From the NCBI GenBank assembly GCA_021018815.1, contig JAITYX010000007.1, positions 1,054,001 through 1,118,000 of the forward strand: DNA of 64,000 bases. Direction: 5' to 3'. Position numbers and translations under genes: made by a program. Position 1 is the first letter of the stretch; the number at the start of each line of letters is the position of its first letter. This document shows, in pieces, positions 37,501 to 45,319 of the stretch. This DNA comes from Talinum fruticosum. Its lineage: Eukaryota; Streptophyta; Magnoliopsida; Caryophyllales; Talinaceae. A model generated the notes under the pieces. It saw nothing but the letters and a program-made list of their open reading frames with translations, ran no database searches and was not told the origin of the DNA.

Positions 37501-40416
37501 CTTCTCGCTCTTGGTCTCGCTCCCAAAGTCCTTTGCTTCTTCCTTCTTATTCCTCACTCTCGCCCTTTTCTTTATCTCTGTCACTCCCTTGCTCCCTATG
37601 CTTCGTTGCTCTCGTGTCCTCCTTCCTCTTGCTGTGTCTCTTGCTGCCTCTGGTTCTCTCTCACTCTCCGTGGCCAACCTCTCCCTCTCTCACTTAACTC
37701 ACATTTTGGGCCTCTCTCTCTTCCTCTCCTTGCTCCACATAAGTGGGGTGGTGTGAGGATTTCATTGGATCCCCAAAACCCTCTTATCTAATTGCCTGAT
37801 AGCAAATTTCCCCCTTCCCCTTCCTCTTTCCTTTTCTTTTTTTATTTTTTGTTTTTTTTGTGGAATAAGGCTCAATTAATTGGGTCAAAATAATATTCGT
37901 AACGCTCATCTTATTAGGTAAGTCGTGTTTAGGTCTCAATTTTCGGGTTTTACATTTCAACTCTTGAAAAATCATAATTCAAATGTTTCAAGCATATGTA
38001 AATAATTTTTAAAATTAACTCAACTTTTAGCAATTAGTTTTCATTAGGTTAGTAGGTAAATACTTGGATATTACATGCGCAATATAAAATCTGAGGCCGT
38101 GAATTTTGGTATTTTCCTTCTTTTTCGTCTCTAACACTTGAGCATAATATTCGTTCCAACCTTAACACCCTTCACTCATATTTGAAACTCTTTGAAAAAT
38201 CGTCATACTCCTACTTTCGACTCTTAATGGAACTTAAGTTTGGCAATCAAAACTGCCAAATATGTTACCCGGAGAGATGAACAAAATAATTTAAAAATAA
38301 CATATGTTGGAAAAAATAATGAATTTGCTAAATGCCCCGGTGGAAAGGATATACTAGTTAGACTTGATTCCACCGAATATGAGACTCAGATATGGTAAGT
38401 ATAGCAAGGCAGAATATATTTGATAGATATAGTCCGATGAATCACAGCCTTGTCATCCAAAAAGATTATTCAATTTTATCATAATAAGATCTCAAAATCT
38501 TAGCGAAGGATACATGGAATAAAATCTGGCTAAATAAGGAAATAATATCAGAAAATATTTCTTGATATCCAAATCAAATCAACACAATCTTTCCCGCATA
38601 TATTCAACATATAAGGCATAAAATAAATCAATAATATGTTGGAATTTTATGTACTTAAATTAAGAAAGAATAATTATCTCGTCAATGTACTTAGACAATA
38701 CATCTGGGTGCTCTGACCAATACGTTACTCAAAGTAGTTTAACATTAATTAAACAGAGTATCCACTTACCATAATCATATATACTCACGTATAATATGAG
38801 ATGGGTCTATAGAGATAGCTTGCAAACTCAAACATCAAACATCACTGTTATAAGAATGCACTTAGATCTCAGATACAAATATTAGAGTTATACTCAGATC
38901 TCACATACAAAATAATAGCTAAGAATCATATGACAGATAAATTACACACATATCTATCAATTGGATTGTCATAATCAAAAGTCATGCTTCAACTATTGAA
39001 TGCATAAGACCAATATATAGTGTACATTAAATTCTCATCAATAGGATGCAATATGATGTATGCAACTAAACTGGTAGCTGAAGAACTGCATTCGTGGGCA
39101 AGTGAAGAAAAAGGAGGTCCAAATTATCAAAATGGAGATGTCGAAGTCTGTGATAGTCTGATGACTATTCAGTATCTTGTTGATGCATATTTGGTGCTTG
39201 CCTGGGTTTTGACGAAATTCAACGCTACCTGCGATCCTCAAATTTGGTTAGGTTTGGATTAAGGAGAAATGGTTCGGGGACAAATTGGGGTTGACTTGGT
39301 GAACCTTATTATTAAACCGGTAAGGTTTGGGTTTTAGCCAATTTGTAACAATAACATAGGTTATGCCTTTTAACCTGTAGATTTATGACTAATTTCACTT
39401 CGAACTAAATGCTTGAGTATGTGGCTTAACCAGAATCTAATCACAAACACTGATACGAGACATGGACACGATGCAACGGGTACCGACACAATTCGGCAAG
39501 TTGAGATACGACATGTATGATGGATGTTTACCAATGGAAAAAAAAAATATCTACTTAACTCCATCTATGTAGTTCACTTGCATTTGCGAGTGTCCAAAGA
39601 GTATTCGTGTGTGACACGTGTAGGTACACTGGTATGAGATGTTGTGGAGAGTGTCCATAGTTCTTAAACCTGAATGGGTGGATTTTGGATTGAGCATTTT
39701 GACAAGATTAATAAAATGGGTCAGTTTTGTGCCAGGAGTTTTGTTAGGAGAATGAACTCTGACAGAATCCAACCCCCACAGATTGCCGTCCTGACATAAT
39801 TGCCACCCTGAAAGGATTTTCCTGTGCCATCAAACCTGTTAAGAAACTCTTGGGTTGCACTATCTATCTGAATGCACTTGCTGCTTCAGTATATTAAGTG
39901 GTAGCCTGTTCATCTAGACACAAGTATTGTGCGACACACATTGCTCTACATGCTAATTTAATGTATTTTTTCGACTCAGTTTTAATTGTAAAGTTTCCTT
40001 TCTGTGCATATGCAGGGCTGGGCAATCTGGTTTCAAGGACAGAAGATGAGTATGTCGAGAAGGCAGTTGAGTTGGCTTCAGATGTGGAGGCCCTCTCAAA
40101 CATGAGGATGACATTACGGAATCTCATGGCCAAGTCTTCCCTTTGTGATGGACCAAACTTCACCCTCGGTTTGGAACAAGCCTACAGAAAAATGTGGCAG
40201 CGATATTGCAAGGGTGATATCCCTGCTTTGAAGCGCATGGAAATGTTGCAATTACAGCAGCAGCAGGATCAAGTCATTTCTCAAGAGGCAGTGGTTCCTT
40301 TGGGAGTTCTAACCTCAAAAGATAGTTCGCCTATCAAGGCCAATGGTTTCAAACCCAACCCAGCCCCTCCACCATTGAGTCCCACTACCTATGAAGAAAA
40401 TGGGACGGTTAGATGA
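10196..40416 (+). CDS. SPY: SPINDLY: protein O-fucosyltransferase, TPR + GT41 catalytic domain, 17 coding exons
   Basis: SPY transfers O-fucose from GDP-fucose to Ser/Thr of nuclear and cytosolic proteins; DELLA repressors of gibberellin signalling and clock proteins are known targets in Arabidopsis. Joined exons: 10196-10594, 11582-11743, 11897-12071, 16100-16175, 18841-18969, 19243-19362, 19483-19551, 19642-19723, 24058-24152, 24549-24612, 25712-25909, 26977-27171, 27508-27602, 27718-27853, 28031-28248, 33215-33342, 40016-40416. TPR repeats fill about residues 43-436 and the catalytic domain about 450-865, followed by a Gln/Pro/Ser-rich tail. Phases join perfectly to 914 residues, the Arabidopsis length, if one base is counted as missing near 12036, 24582 and 25807. 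The start ATG at 10196 is chosen because family similarity begins there; an in-frame upstream ATG at 10160 lies in the intron. NNLAK ends at residue 666, matching the catalytic lysine of the family. Orthology is near certain; whether the three lesions are real is open. Confidence 0.95.
11582..11743 (+). CDS. SPY: SPY exon 3: residues 134-187, TPR
   Basis: Acceptor TTGTACAG|TC, donor ATGCT|GTAAGG, phase 0 at both ends. It encodes SYQKALGADPSYKPAAECLA to KVDPHYA, covering parts of two TPRs. Confidence 0.95.
11897..12071 (+). CDS. SPY: SPY exon 4: residues 188-246, TPR, with a one-base frame lesion
   Basis: Acceptor TTTGCAG|CC, donor GAGAG|GTAATT. It reads PAYYNLGVVYSEMMQYDTAL to NMGVIFKNRG, after which the frame slips: the bases after the five-G run at 12036-12040 match the family only one frame over (Asp-Leu-Glu-Ser-Ala-Ile-Ala-Cys-Tyr-Glu). 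The length is 175 bases, and 176 would join exon 5 in phase. Confidence 0.93.
12036..12040 (+). other. SPY: Frame lesion 1 in SPY (G run, one base short)
   Basis: The run of five G at the Arg-Gly-Asp junction (about residues 234-236) is one base shorter than the reading frame needs. Both flanks keep high SPY similarity in different frames, so a single base is missing here and nothing else in the exon has changed. Confidence 0.9.
12489..12584. repeat. 48-bp tandem duplication in SPY intron 4
   Basis: Two consecutive copies of a 48-bp unit starting AGAGTTTAGGAACTACTTGA, the second at 12537, differ by about one base. They lie within intron 4, about 420 bases after its donor. The surrounding 12072-13000 has no recognisable gene; the short open frame at 12239-12430 matches nothing I know. 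Confidence 0.85.
13590..15930 (-). mobile_element. LINE-1-type retrotransposon fragment, antisense in SPY intron 4
   Basis: On the minus strand, reading downward, the order is ENWLKKGDQNANYFFAWLAN at about 15600, the RT fingers at 15450-15230 and 15167-14967 (ENPTKPVDLMQYKCITKIIC), and the RT palm at 14855-14502. The palm has GRGLRQGPSF and SFADELLLF, a variant of the usual FADD. A zinc-binding RT-tail block with HLFFEC follows at 13880-13590. This is the plant L1 order, non-LTR RT followed by zf-RVT. Frames are broken many times and the endonuclease is not seen, so it is a dead, 5'-truncated copy. It accounts for most of the 4-kb intron. Confidence 0.85.
16100..16175 (+). CDS. SPY: SPY exon 5: residues 246-271, TPR
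   Basis: Acceptor GTTTCAG|G, donor CAAAG|GTATTT. It reads CLTVSPNFEIAKNNMAIALT DLGTK; the split Arg codon with exon 4 fits only if the missing base of exon 4 is counted. Confidence 0.94.
17100..17170 (-). mobile_element. Possible Helitron-like 3' end, reverse orientation, SPY intron 5
   Basis: On the minus strand the sequence reads CTCTGCGATGCACGGTATGA then TAACTAGTT: a small hairpin, about ten bases, and CTAG, like the end at 9341. The element body would extend to higher coordinates, but its start is not visible. The rest of intron 5 (16176-18840) shows no gene. Confidence 0.3.
18841..18969 (+). CDS. SPY: SPY exon 6: residues 272-314, TPR
   Basis: Acceptor TTGTTTAG|GT, donor ACATG|GTAAGT, phase 0. 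It reads VKLEGDIEQGVAYYKKALYY to YGEMLKFDM, a complete TPR. Confidence 0.95.
19243..19362 (+). CDS. SPY: SPY exon 7: residues 315-354, TPR, followed by a GC donor
   Basis: Acceptor TTTGCAG|GC. It reads AVVFYELAFHFNPLCAEACN to ENLDKAVECYQ. Similarity stops exactly at CAG (19362) and the intron begins GCAATA, so the donor is GC rather than GT. The nearest downstream GT would add 32 bases and break the frame. Confidence 0.93.
19363..19482 (+). other. SPY: GC-AG intron of SPY (intron 7, 120 bases)
   Basis: The 5' splice site is CCAG|GCAATA and the 3' site ATTACAG|AG. GC-AG introns make up roughly one percent of plant introns. The exon junction gives Tyr-Gln-Arg-Ala-Leu-Ser-Ile, matching the family except for Arg in place of the usual Met. 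Confidence 0.75.
19483..19551 (+). CDS. SPY: SPY exon 8: residues 355-377, TPR
   Basis: It reads RALSIKPNFSQSLNNLGVVY TVQ; donor TCCAG|GTATAC, phase 0 at both ends. Confidence 0.94.
19642..19723 (+). CDS. SPY: SPY exon 9: residues 378-405, TPR
   Basis: Acceptor ACTGCAG|GG, donor CTTAG|GTATAC. It reads GKMDAAASMIEKAIIANPTY to AYNNLG; the Gly codon is split after its first base. Confidence 0.95.
20335..23560 (-). mobile_element. hAT-superfamily DNA transposon, antisense in SPY intron 9
   Basis: It carries a broken hAT transposase on the minus strand and, at its low-coordinate side (20338-20440), GCGCAAGGTGCAAAAAGCGC and related GCGC-rich subterminal motifs typical of this superfamily. The high-coordinate end is not resolved and may be in or beyond the purine tract. 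With that tract it explains most of the 4.3-kb intron 9 (19724-24057). The transposase has many breaks, so the element is not autonomous. Confidence 0.75.
20674..23420 (-). pseudogene. hAT transposase (BED finger, DUF659-like, dimerisation domain), broken
   Basis: Reading downward on the minus strand: a Gly-Ser repeat and a BED-type finger start with FFCNFCGVKTMGG (23310-23250), damaged by an 18-bp tandem duplication that repeats FHLNNI. A basic Lys-rich block follows (23049-22849), then GCLAFLSMRPTLDSFAIAME (22840) and a DUF659-like part with GWRDTSVQKDIINFLVNSPK (22640-22560). Next come TPCSAYCIDLMLEDIGKHIG (22260), the NYWKNVLYALKLARPLVNVL helix (21930) and the C-terminal dimerisation block with CSATGCERN (about 21310). 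The tail is very acidic (Glu/Asp runs, 20850-20680). Frameshifts and stops separate most of these pieces. The domain order is that of plant BED/DUF659 hAT transposases. Confidence 0.8.
23725..23984 (+). repeat. Uninterrupted 260-base homopurine tract
   Basis: Every base from 23725 to 23984 on the + strand is A or G, arranged as GAAAAAG and GAAGAA units. It ends 73 bases before the first base of SPY exon 10 (24058). Long purine tracts with mirror-like units can form triplex DNA, and GAA-rich RNA can bind SR proteins; both are inferences. The Lys/Glu/Arg open frame at 23569-23994 and its Phe/Leu/Ser mirror are consequences of the composition. Confidence 0.95.
24058..24152 (+). CDS. SPY: SPY exon 10: residues 405-436, last TPR
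   Basis: Acceptor TTTGTAG|GA, donor GCCAG|GTAATT. It reads VLYRDVGEISRAIDAYEQCL to RNAGQ. A polypyrimidine stretch separates the purine tract from the acceptor, so the splice site is still normal. Confidence 0.95.
24549..24612 (+). CDS. SPY: SPY exon 11: residues 437-458, linker, with a one-base frame lesion
   Basis: Acceptor TCTGTCAG|AA, donor CACAG|GTTTTT. It reads NRLLAMNYINEG, then slips: the following bases match Asp-Asp-Lys-Leu-Tyr-Glu-Ala-His of the family only in the next frame. The length is 64 bases, and 65 would fit the phase. Confidence 0.92.
24582..24585 (+). other. SPY: Frame lesion 2 in SPY (next to a G run)
   Basis: Four G followed by TGATGATAAG stand where one codon of variable identity (residue 449) plus Asp-Asp-Lys is expected, one base short. 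Because residue 449 varies in the family, which base is missing cannot be told. Confidence 0.85.
25712..25909 (+). CDS. SPY: SPY exon 12: residues 458-524, start of catalytic domain, with a frame lesion
   Basis: Acceptor CCTGCAG|AG, donor TGAAG|GTATGC. It matches Asp-Trp-Gly-Arg-Arg-Phe-Met-Arg-Leu-Tyr-Pro in one frame, then, after the three-C run at 25807-25809, continues in the next with YFTHSVSYFIEAPLSHHDH to IVYSAVVK. The break falls in the strongly conserved GYISPD motif. The length is 198 bases, and 199 would fit. Confidence 0.93.
25807..25809 (+). other. SPY: Frame lesion 3 in SPY (C run, one base short)
   Basis: CCC stands where the conserved Ser-Pro pair (about residues 490-491) calls for four C in a row. 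Flanking similarity is high on both sides in different frames. Confidence 0.9.
26977..27171 (+). CDS. SPY: SPY exon 13: residues 525-589, catalytic domain
   Basis: Acceptor GTTACAG|GC, donor GTGCAG|GTGAGA, phase 0. It reads ADAKTLRFREKVVTKGGIWR, then VDILVELTGHTANNKLGTMA and ends RPAPVQ, all hallmark GT41 segments. Confidence 0.96.
27508..27602 (+). CDS. SPY: SPY exon 14: residues 590-621, catalytic domain
   Basis: Acceptor ATTTTTAG|GT, donor AGAA|GTATGT. It reads VTWIGYPNTTGLPTIDYRIT DALADPPDTKQ. The Gly of WIGYP is residue 594 here, and by a one-residue offset is the position hit in the Arabidopsis spy-3 allele as I recall it. Confidence 0.96.
27718..27853 (+). CDS. SPY: SPY exon 15: residues 621-666, carries the catalytic lysine
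   Basis: Acceptor ATAACAG|GC, donor CGAAG|GTGCCT. It reads HVEELVRLPESFLCYTPSPE, a Pro/Ala-rich stretch (APSPAPALS) and NGFVTFGTFNNLAK. The final Lys (codon 27851-27853) aligns with the lysine required for catalysis in GT41 enzymes (human OGT Lys842, Arabidopsis SPY Lys665). Confidence 0.96.
28031..28248 (+). CDS. SPY: SPY exon 16: residues 667-739, nucleotide-sugar binding half
   Basis: Acceptor CTCTCCAG|AT, donor ATAAG|GTAAGA. It reads ITPKVLQVWARILCAVPNSR, LVVKCKPFCCDSIR and LLPLILLNHDHMQAYALMDI, the C-terminal lobe of the GT-B fold. Confidence 0.96.
28249..30585 (+). other. SPY: SPY intron 16, left part: no gene recognised
   Basis: No coding sequence is recognisable here. The segment 28900-30370 is AT-rich, with repeat-like character and the 29-bp tandem noted separately, and probably derives from a retroelement I cannot name. 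The intron runs on to 33214. Confidence 0.5.
29985..30042. repeat. 29-bp tandem duplication in SPY intron 16
   Basis: Two perfect head-to-tail copies of a 29-bp unit starting CATGCCCAGCCCATGTCACT, at 29985 and 30014. A third partial copy, CAGCCCATGTC, follows at about 30053. Confidence 0.9.
30586..31553. repeat. Candidate solo LTR (copia-like) in SPY intron 16, 968 bp
   Basis: The segment starts TGTTAGGG and ends TTTTCCTAACA, so it has the inverted ends TGTTAGG/CCTAACA typical of copia LTRs, and the length fits. No matching 5-bp target duplication is seen (GGCTT against GTATC). The GTATCGGG after the right end could be a decayed primer-binding site, which would make it a 5' LTR of a deleted element. 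There are no coding domains. Confidence 0.5.
31624..31701. repeat. 39-bp tandem duplication in SPY intron 16
   Basis: The unit begins GGAGTGGCAAGATCCAGATT and occurs twice in a row with one base difference. The rest of the intron to 33214 shows no gene. Confidence 0.85.
33215..33342 (+). CDS. SPY: SPY exon 17: residues 739-782, catalytic domain
   Basis: Acceptor CTATTTAG|CT, donor TGTTG|GTAAGC. It reads LDTFPYAGTTTTCESLYMGV, PCITLAG and HAHNVGVSLLKTV, the sugar-nucleotide phosphate-binding region conserved in OGT/SPY proteins. Confidence 0.96.
33343..33949 (+). other. SPY: SPY intron 17, start: no gene recognised
   Basis: AT-rich, with no coding similarity. The whole intron is 6.7 kb (33343-40015), and the items that follow lie inside it. 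Confidence 0.6.
33950..34500 (-). repeat. Possible copia LTR fragment in SPY intron 17
   Basis: GGGGGGTTGAATAGGGTAAT near 33997 resembles the GGGGGTGAATAGGGTGAT end of the copia LTR family at 45.8 and 59.3 kb, in the same minus orientation. Similarity fades quickly, so this is only a suggestion. Confidence 0.3.
34792..35398. mobile_element. Non-autonomous hAT-like element built of CCCGAACC repeats, 607 bp
   Basis: The left end is TAGACTCGGCAAAGCCGACC; the right end read from the other strand is TATACCTTGCAATCGGGTC, an imperfect terminal inverted repeat. The flanking octamers GTTATGAC (34784-34791) and GGTACGAC (35399-35406) agree at 6 of 8 positions, as a decayed 8-bp hAT target duplication would. 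Almost the whole interior is degenerate GACCCGAACCGAA-type repeats, open in several frames only because of the repeat. It shares its end type with the element at 41395-43146. Confidence 0.6.
35643..35747. repeat. 36-38-bp tandem repeat, three copies
   Basis: The unit starting CTAGCTTCGCTT and containing GAAATGTTGTGAACTGG begins at 35643, 35679 and 35717. The copies differ by small substitutions and two-base length changes. It lies in intron 17, within the candidate LTR. Confidence 0.85.
36897..37198. repeat. 151-bp tandem duplication in SPY intron 17
   Basis: The block beginning CTATCCATGAAGACACG at 36897 is repeated at 37048 with only a few substitutions and ends near 37198. It includes the phrase CACGTAATCATGTTTTCAAT in both copies. 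Confidence 0.9.
37955..40015 (+). other. SPY: SPY intron 17, end: no gene recognised
   Basis: About 2 kb of AT-rich sequence with scattered short open frames and no similarity I can name. It ends with the acceptor CATATGCAG at 40015. Confidence 0.6.
40016..40416 (+). CDS. SPY: SPY exon 18: residues 782-914 and stop
   Basis: It reads LGNLVSRTEDEYVEKAVELA, FTLGLEQAYRKMWQRYCKGD and then a Gln-rich helix (LQLQQQQDQ) and a Pro/Ser-rich tail ending ENGTVR, stop TGA at 40414. The C-terminal tail is the variable part of SPY proteins. Confidence 0.96.
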
Positions 40417-41386
40417 ACATTCGTGGATTCCATGGGATTATTGATCAACTATATAACCCCAACCCCACCCCACCCCCCAAAAAAAAAAGTCGGGTTAAGG
40501 AAATCATCTAGATCTTTTTTTCTCTTCGGGGTAGGGGTGGGCTACAACCACCCCCTCCCACCCCACCATGCCCAGGCGCGTGGTATATAAAGGTATGGAT
40601 TTGGAATTTTTTTTTTTTTGGGGGGCTAGAAATACACTATATGTTCGGGGTGTATTATGAAATATTTACACCCCTACAGAGAGGAATTGTAGGCATGAAT
40701 TGTTACATATTGGTCGGTCCAATAGATTGTTTGTAGGTAAGATTAGACAGAGAGTTGGGTTTTTATATTTCCAATATAAAAACAAAAAGTAGATTGAGCG
40801 AATGTATAGCGTAGGATTCATTACTTTGTATCTGCCTTTTGTAGTTTACCAGTGTACTATGATGTGGAATCATCACATTTGTATTCTACTCCTGATTTTG
40901 GTGCTACAAGGCTAGGAGTAAACGAGGGAAAAAACCACCATGAGGATATTTTGCTTCACTGTCTGCAGTTCATCAAATTGGTCTTTATTTTCCTCTTGGT
41001 AATTTGTCATGAGTCGGCCTTGGGATGCTTTTATGCTCTGAGTTACTTGAGTGGGATTTTGTGTTAGTCTTTGCTTGATTTTGGTTGGTCACTCGAAACG
41101 TTCTTTGGATTGAAGCTTGCAGTTGTTTTTGATGTTTTCAGTGGTTGGAGCTCGAGTGAGTCCTACATTAATGATGCCCACAAGGTGAAGGCTAGGTATT
41201 TGTCAGCTTTGGCTCACCTCAATTGGGGTCTAGTAGAAGATGCAAAAATCTAGTTACATAACCTAATACTATAAGGTCAAAATTTGGGAGCTCACTCACC
41301 TTTTCCAATAAAATGTGTAATAGTTTTTACTGTAGCAAGACCAGTTCTTGTTTTTTTTTTTAAAGGCAAGTGGGCCAACTAACTAA
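40417..41386 (+). other. SPY: SPY 3' untranslated and downstream region
   Basis: After the stop codon comes a low-complexity stretch (C runs at 40460, an A run at 40472, T and G runs at 40605) and then ordinary sequence. An AATAAA at 41307-41312 is a possible polyadenylation signal, but nothing fixes the mRNA end. The open frames at 40852-41067 and 41071-41253 resemble no family. Confidence 0.45.
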
Positions 41387-42113
41387 GCCTCCTCTAGACC
41401 TGTCAATTTCAGAGGATGCGTTGAATAGGGGTTGGGTATTTTCGGGTTCGAGTAAAATACGAGTTGGGTATATTTTGAGTTCCGGTAAAATATGAGCGAT
41501 TGTATAGTAGATTATACGGAGTTTCGGATCGATCCAAAGGGTTGAGACCGCCTTTTAACAATTATTTTTCTGTTTTTAATTATAAAATTCAGCACAATTT
41601 TTCTTAAAATTGCCAATAATTCTGCGAAAAAGTACAATATTTATATTTTTGAAAAGAATATTAAAAAATATTCAAAACTTTATAATATTTGTATGAAAAT
41701 TCCATTGAGCGGCTTACCGCTTGATCCGTTTAAATAAGGCTAATGAAAGATTGGGTTAATAATATGTTAAATAATAATGACTTGTTCTGTTAATGATTTG
41801 TTAAAGGTTCCGATATTCATTTCATCTCTTCTATTATACTAAGGAGGTTTATATGCATATTTACTTTATTTTAAAATACATCAAGAAAAATTTGACTTGG
41901 GTAGGTGTAACCGATTCATTTTATTCACTAGAAAAAATTTAAATTTGTTTTAATACAATCCATTACCCATCCTAGGAGGTATGGTATAATATAGCTAAAA
42001 TAGTTTCAAATAAAATAAGAATTAGATAGGTACAATAAAAAATTATTATTTTTAATTATAAAATTAAAATTTTACATCATTATAGTAATATTATTTCTAC
42101 AAAACAAAAGTAT

Positions 42114-42630
<517 letters not shown>

Positions 42631-43191
42631 TATTATTTAAGATGTAATTAGATATATTTAGTTCACAAAAAATACAATAGTATTACTTGTGCACTTTTAG
42701 TATTTTTATTATATCACACCATTTGAATTCAAATATATTTTTATTGAAATCAACTATTTATAATTTTTATATATAATTTTTTTTATGAGTAAGAAGTTGA
42801 GAAATAAAATAGTATTAGTCTTCGTTTGTAAATAATTGCAATAAATATGTAATGTCTCTCCAAATGATTTGATATGATAAATATCCATCATTAAATGAGT
42901 GGTAAAGTGAAGGAAACATCATATAACATGCATGAAACATTCAATCAACAAATCACAAAGGTAAAATCGTTGTTTTTATTACATTAACCCAATGGATCGA
43001 ATGCATTCGAGTCGGATTTGACCTCGCTAATTTGCGAGTTTTTCGGATTTGATTTTTTGGGTTCGGGTCGAGAAATCATGTCCAAAACCCAAAATTTTTG
43101 GGCGGGTTCGGGTCGGGTTTTGGATCGTGTCGCTTTTGCCAGTCTAGCCTCCTCTATTGTGTATAAACCTAGTGGGTTTGTTAGTAACTAT

Positions 43192-44065
43192 GTTAAGAGA
43201 AACGACCCGGTGATCGACCCGGTCATTAAAGTGGGTCAATGGTTCAATTGATCATAACGTTTAGCTCGGATTAGATCGATTGACCCATTTGATGGTTGAC
43301 CAGGTTAAACTGGTCAAATCAGTACATATTTAAGTTAAAAAATCAACTTTTTATAAAAAGAATTATGTGCCTTATCTAAAAAGGCTATATAAATCCTAAT
43401 ATTTTTAACCTTTTTATCTCTTTGAAAAAAAACCCCTAATTGCATTTAACTCCCTATTTCTATAGCATCTCTTTTAAAAAAACCCTAATTATATTTTAAA
43501 ACCCCTCCTTTCTACAACCTTCCTCTCTTCCTCTCTCGCTCTTTCTCTTTCCTCCCTTATTTTTACTTCCTCATTGCCTCCCTCACGCCTCGCAATGATC
43601 TTTCTCTCCTTCCTTTCTCGGTCTCTCTCTCCGTCCTCTACATTAGCCACTCTCTCTATCTCTCCTCTAACTCTCTCTCTTTCATGTAAAGTAACCATTA
43701 TTAATGAGGAGGGGAGAGGACCTATGTTAAGAGACAAAGCTAATTGAGGGAGTGGCGGATACCATCTTGACCGCCTTGAGCAAAGCCCAGTGCTAGAGAG
43801 GATAGGGCGAGCGGATGAAAACCACCGGCTAGAGAGTGTGAGGAGCAATTGGCGGGTGTGAGGCGGATGGTTTAGGTGAGGACAAAGAGAGAGAGAGGCG
43901 ACTGTTGAATGTGCTAAGGAAGTTTTTTGTTGCAAAATAACGGTCCAACCGTGGTAAAAGTAGGTTTTTTTGGATCGATTGTTTGAACGAATCAAACTAT
44001 TAACCCTCCCGTTAAAGAGACCGATTCCCAGTCCAACCAACCGGTCCGGTCTAATTTTCTTAACA
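43192..44065. mobile_element. TIR element family X, copy A (unclassified)
   Basis: The left end TGTTAAGAGAAACGACCCGG and the right end on the other strand TGTTAAGAAAATTAGACCGG form an imperfect inverted repeat. The next 110 bases on the left (GATCGACCCGGTCA, GATCGATTGACCC) are found again, diverged, in copy B. A CT-rich block (43500-43690) lies inside. No transposase and no clear target duplication is seen. The minus-strand open frame 43489-44097 covers it but resembles nothing. Confidence 0.4.
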
Positions 44066-44533
44066 CGAGTTAGTAGGAAGAAGGGGTGTACAATCATTAG
44101 ATTAAACTCGACAGAGACATAATGTCTGTCTTTAAGTCCATAAATATGTTAGGAGTCCACGACTTTCACCAAGAAAATTATGATTAGTCTAAGGATCATA
44201 ACAATCACTTAGCGAAAACTACCATGAGGTTTGTTTTCAAAATATTTAGATTTCAACTTATTCAATTATACGCCATTACGTACGGTCATGAAACCGTTGC
44301 ATATTAACCAATTGGATACATTTGTTGTGCAATTTAACGATAAAACTATGTTAACCTATTATACTAGACGCCCATGGGTATCATATTTTGATACACATCC
44401 AAACTATAAGATCTACTACTTCAATCTAAAAAAAATGGGAAAATGCAAAAACTAAAAATCAATAATAGTTTTAAAATTTTATTCTAAACATATTCTTTGT
44501 CTCTCTCTCTTTTTTTTTTTTTTTTTACCTAGT

Positions 44534-45319
44534 AAAGAGAATTGGCTTAGTGATCGATTTGGTCAACAAAGCGAGTAAATGATTCAATCGATCGTATCGT
44601 TTAGTTTCAAATTAAATCGATTGACCCGATTGATTGTTGAATCGAGTTGGACCAATCAAACCCGTAATATATATATATATAATATTTATGAAAATAATGA
44701 GTATTTAACATGGGCCCTTTGTGCGGCTTTCCTGAGTTTATCAATTTAGAAACCCTAACTGCTTGTTTTTAAACACCCCTCAAATTGATCATGTGCAGCC
44801 GCCCAACCCCTCGCCCCCTCTCAATTGGGGTTAGAGAGAGTAAGAGAGAGAGGCGTAGAGAGTGAGAGAGAGATATAAAGAGAGAAAGCGGATGAGAAAG
44901 ACAGAGACAGAGGTGCCCCCTCTTCAGTTGATGCTCTTCGTGCTCAAGCAGTACGTCTTCTCCTTCATCTCTTCTCCTTCCTCTCTTGTCCTTCATCTTC
45001 TACTTTTCCATCTTTTCCATTCCATCTTATACTGAAGGTAAGAATCTCCTCCTCTAACAGCTAGCGTGAGAATATTTCAATGGGGGTAAAAATCCATGGA
45101 TGACGCTGGCTATTGATGTGAATATTTGAGGTTTTTTCAATTTTTTTATTAAGATATATAATTCCCAATTGAACTCGGCCAGTCAAACCATGGCCACGGT
45201 TGAGTGGTTATGATCGAGTCAATTTAATTTAATGTTCAAACAAGTCAACTAGCATGTCTGAACTAGATCCATGTCAGGTTTCGGTTGAACCGGCTGGTCT
45301 GGTCTATTTCTCTTGACAT
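44534..45319. mobile_element. TIR element family X, copy B (unclassified)
   Basis: The left end GTAAAGAGAATTGGC and the right end on the other strand GTCAAGAGAAATAGACC are imperfect inverted repeats like those of copy A, and the subterminal GATCGATTGACCCGATTGAT block is shared. A GA-rich block at 44830-44910 is inside. Confidence 0.35.

Larger units (their letters stand above)
34508..37954 (+). repeat. Candidate gypsy solo LTR in SPY intron 17
   Basis: It starts TGATAACACCCCACCC and ends TTTTCGGGTTTTACA, ends of the kind seen in plant gypsy LTRs. It contains a nested hAT-like element, a 151-bp duplication and a CT-rich leader-like block at 37440-37740. No target duplication is seen and no polymerase is present. 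Boundaries are uncertain. Confidence 0.4.

Noticed and set aside
40852..41253. Two open frames after SPY as a further exon or gene
   Set aside because: SPY ends with a proper stop at 40416 and these frames show no motif; they are treated as 3' untranslated or downstream DNA.
43489..44097. 202-codon minus-strand open frame
   Set aside because: It covers a CT-rich low-complexity block of an inverted-repeat element; residues are mostly Arg/Glu/Ser from the repeats.
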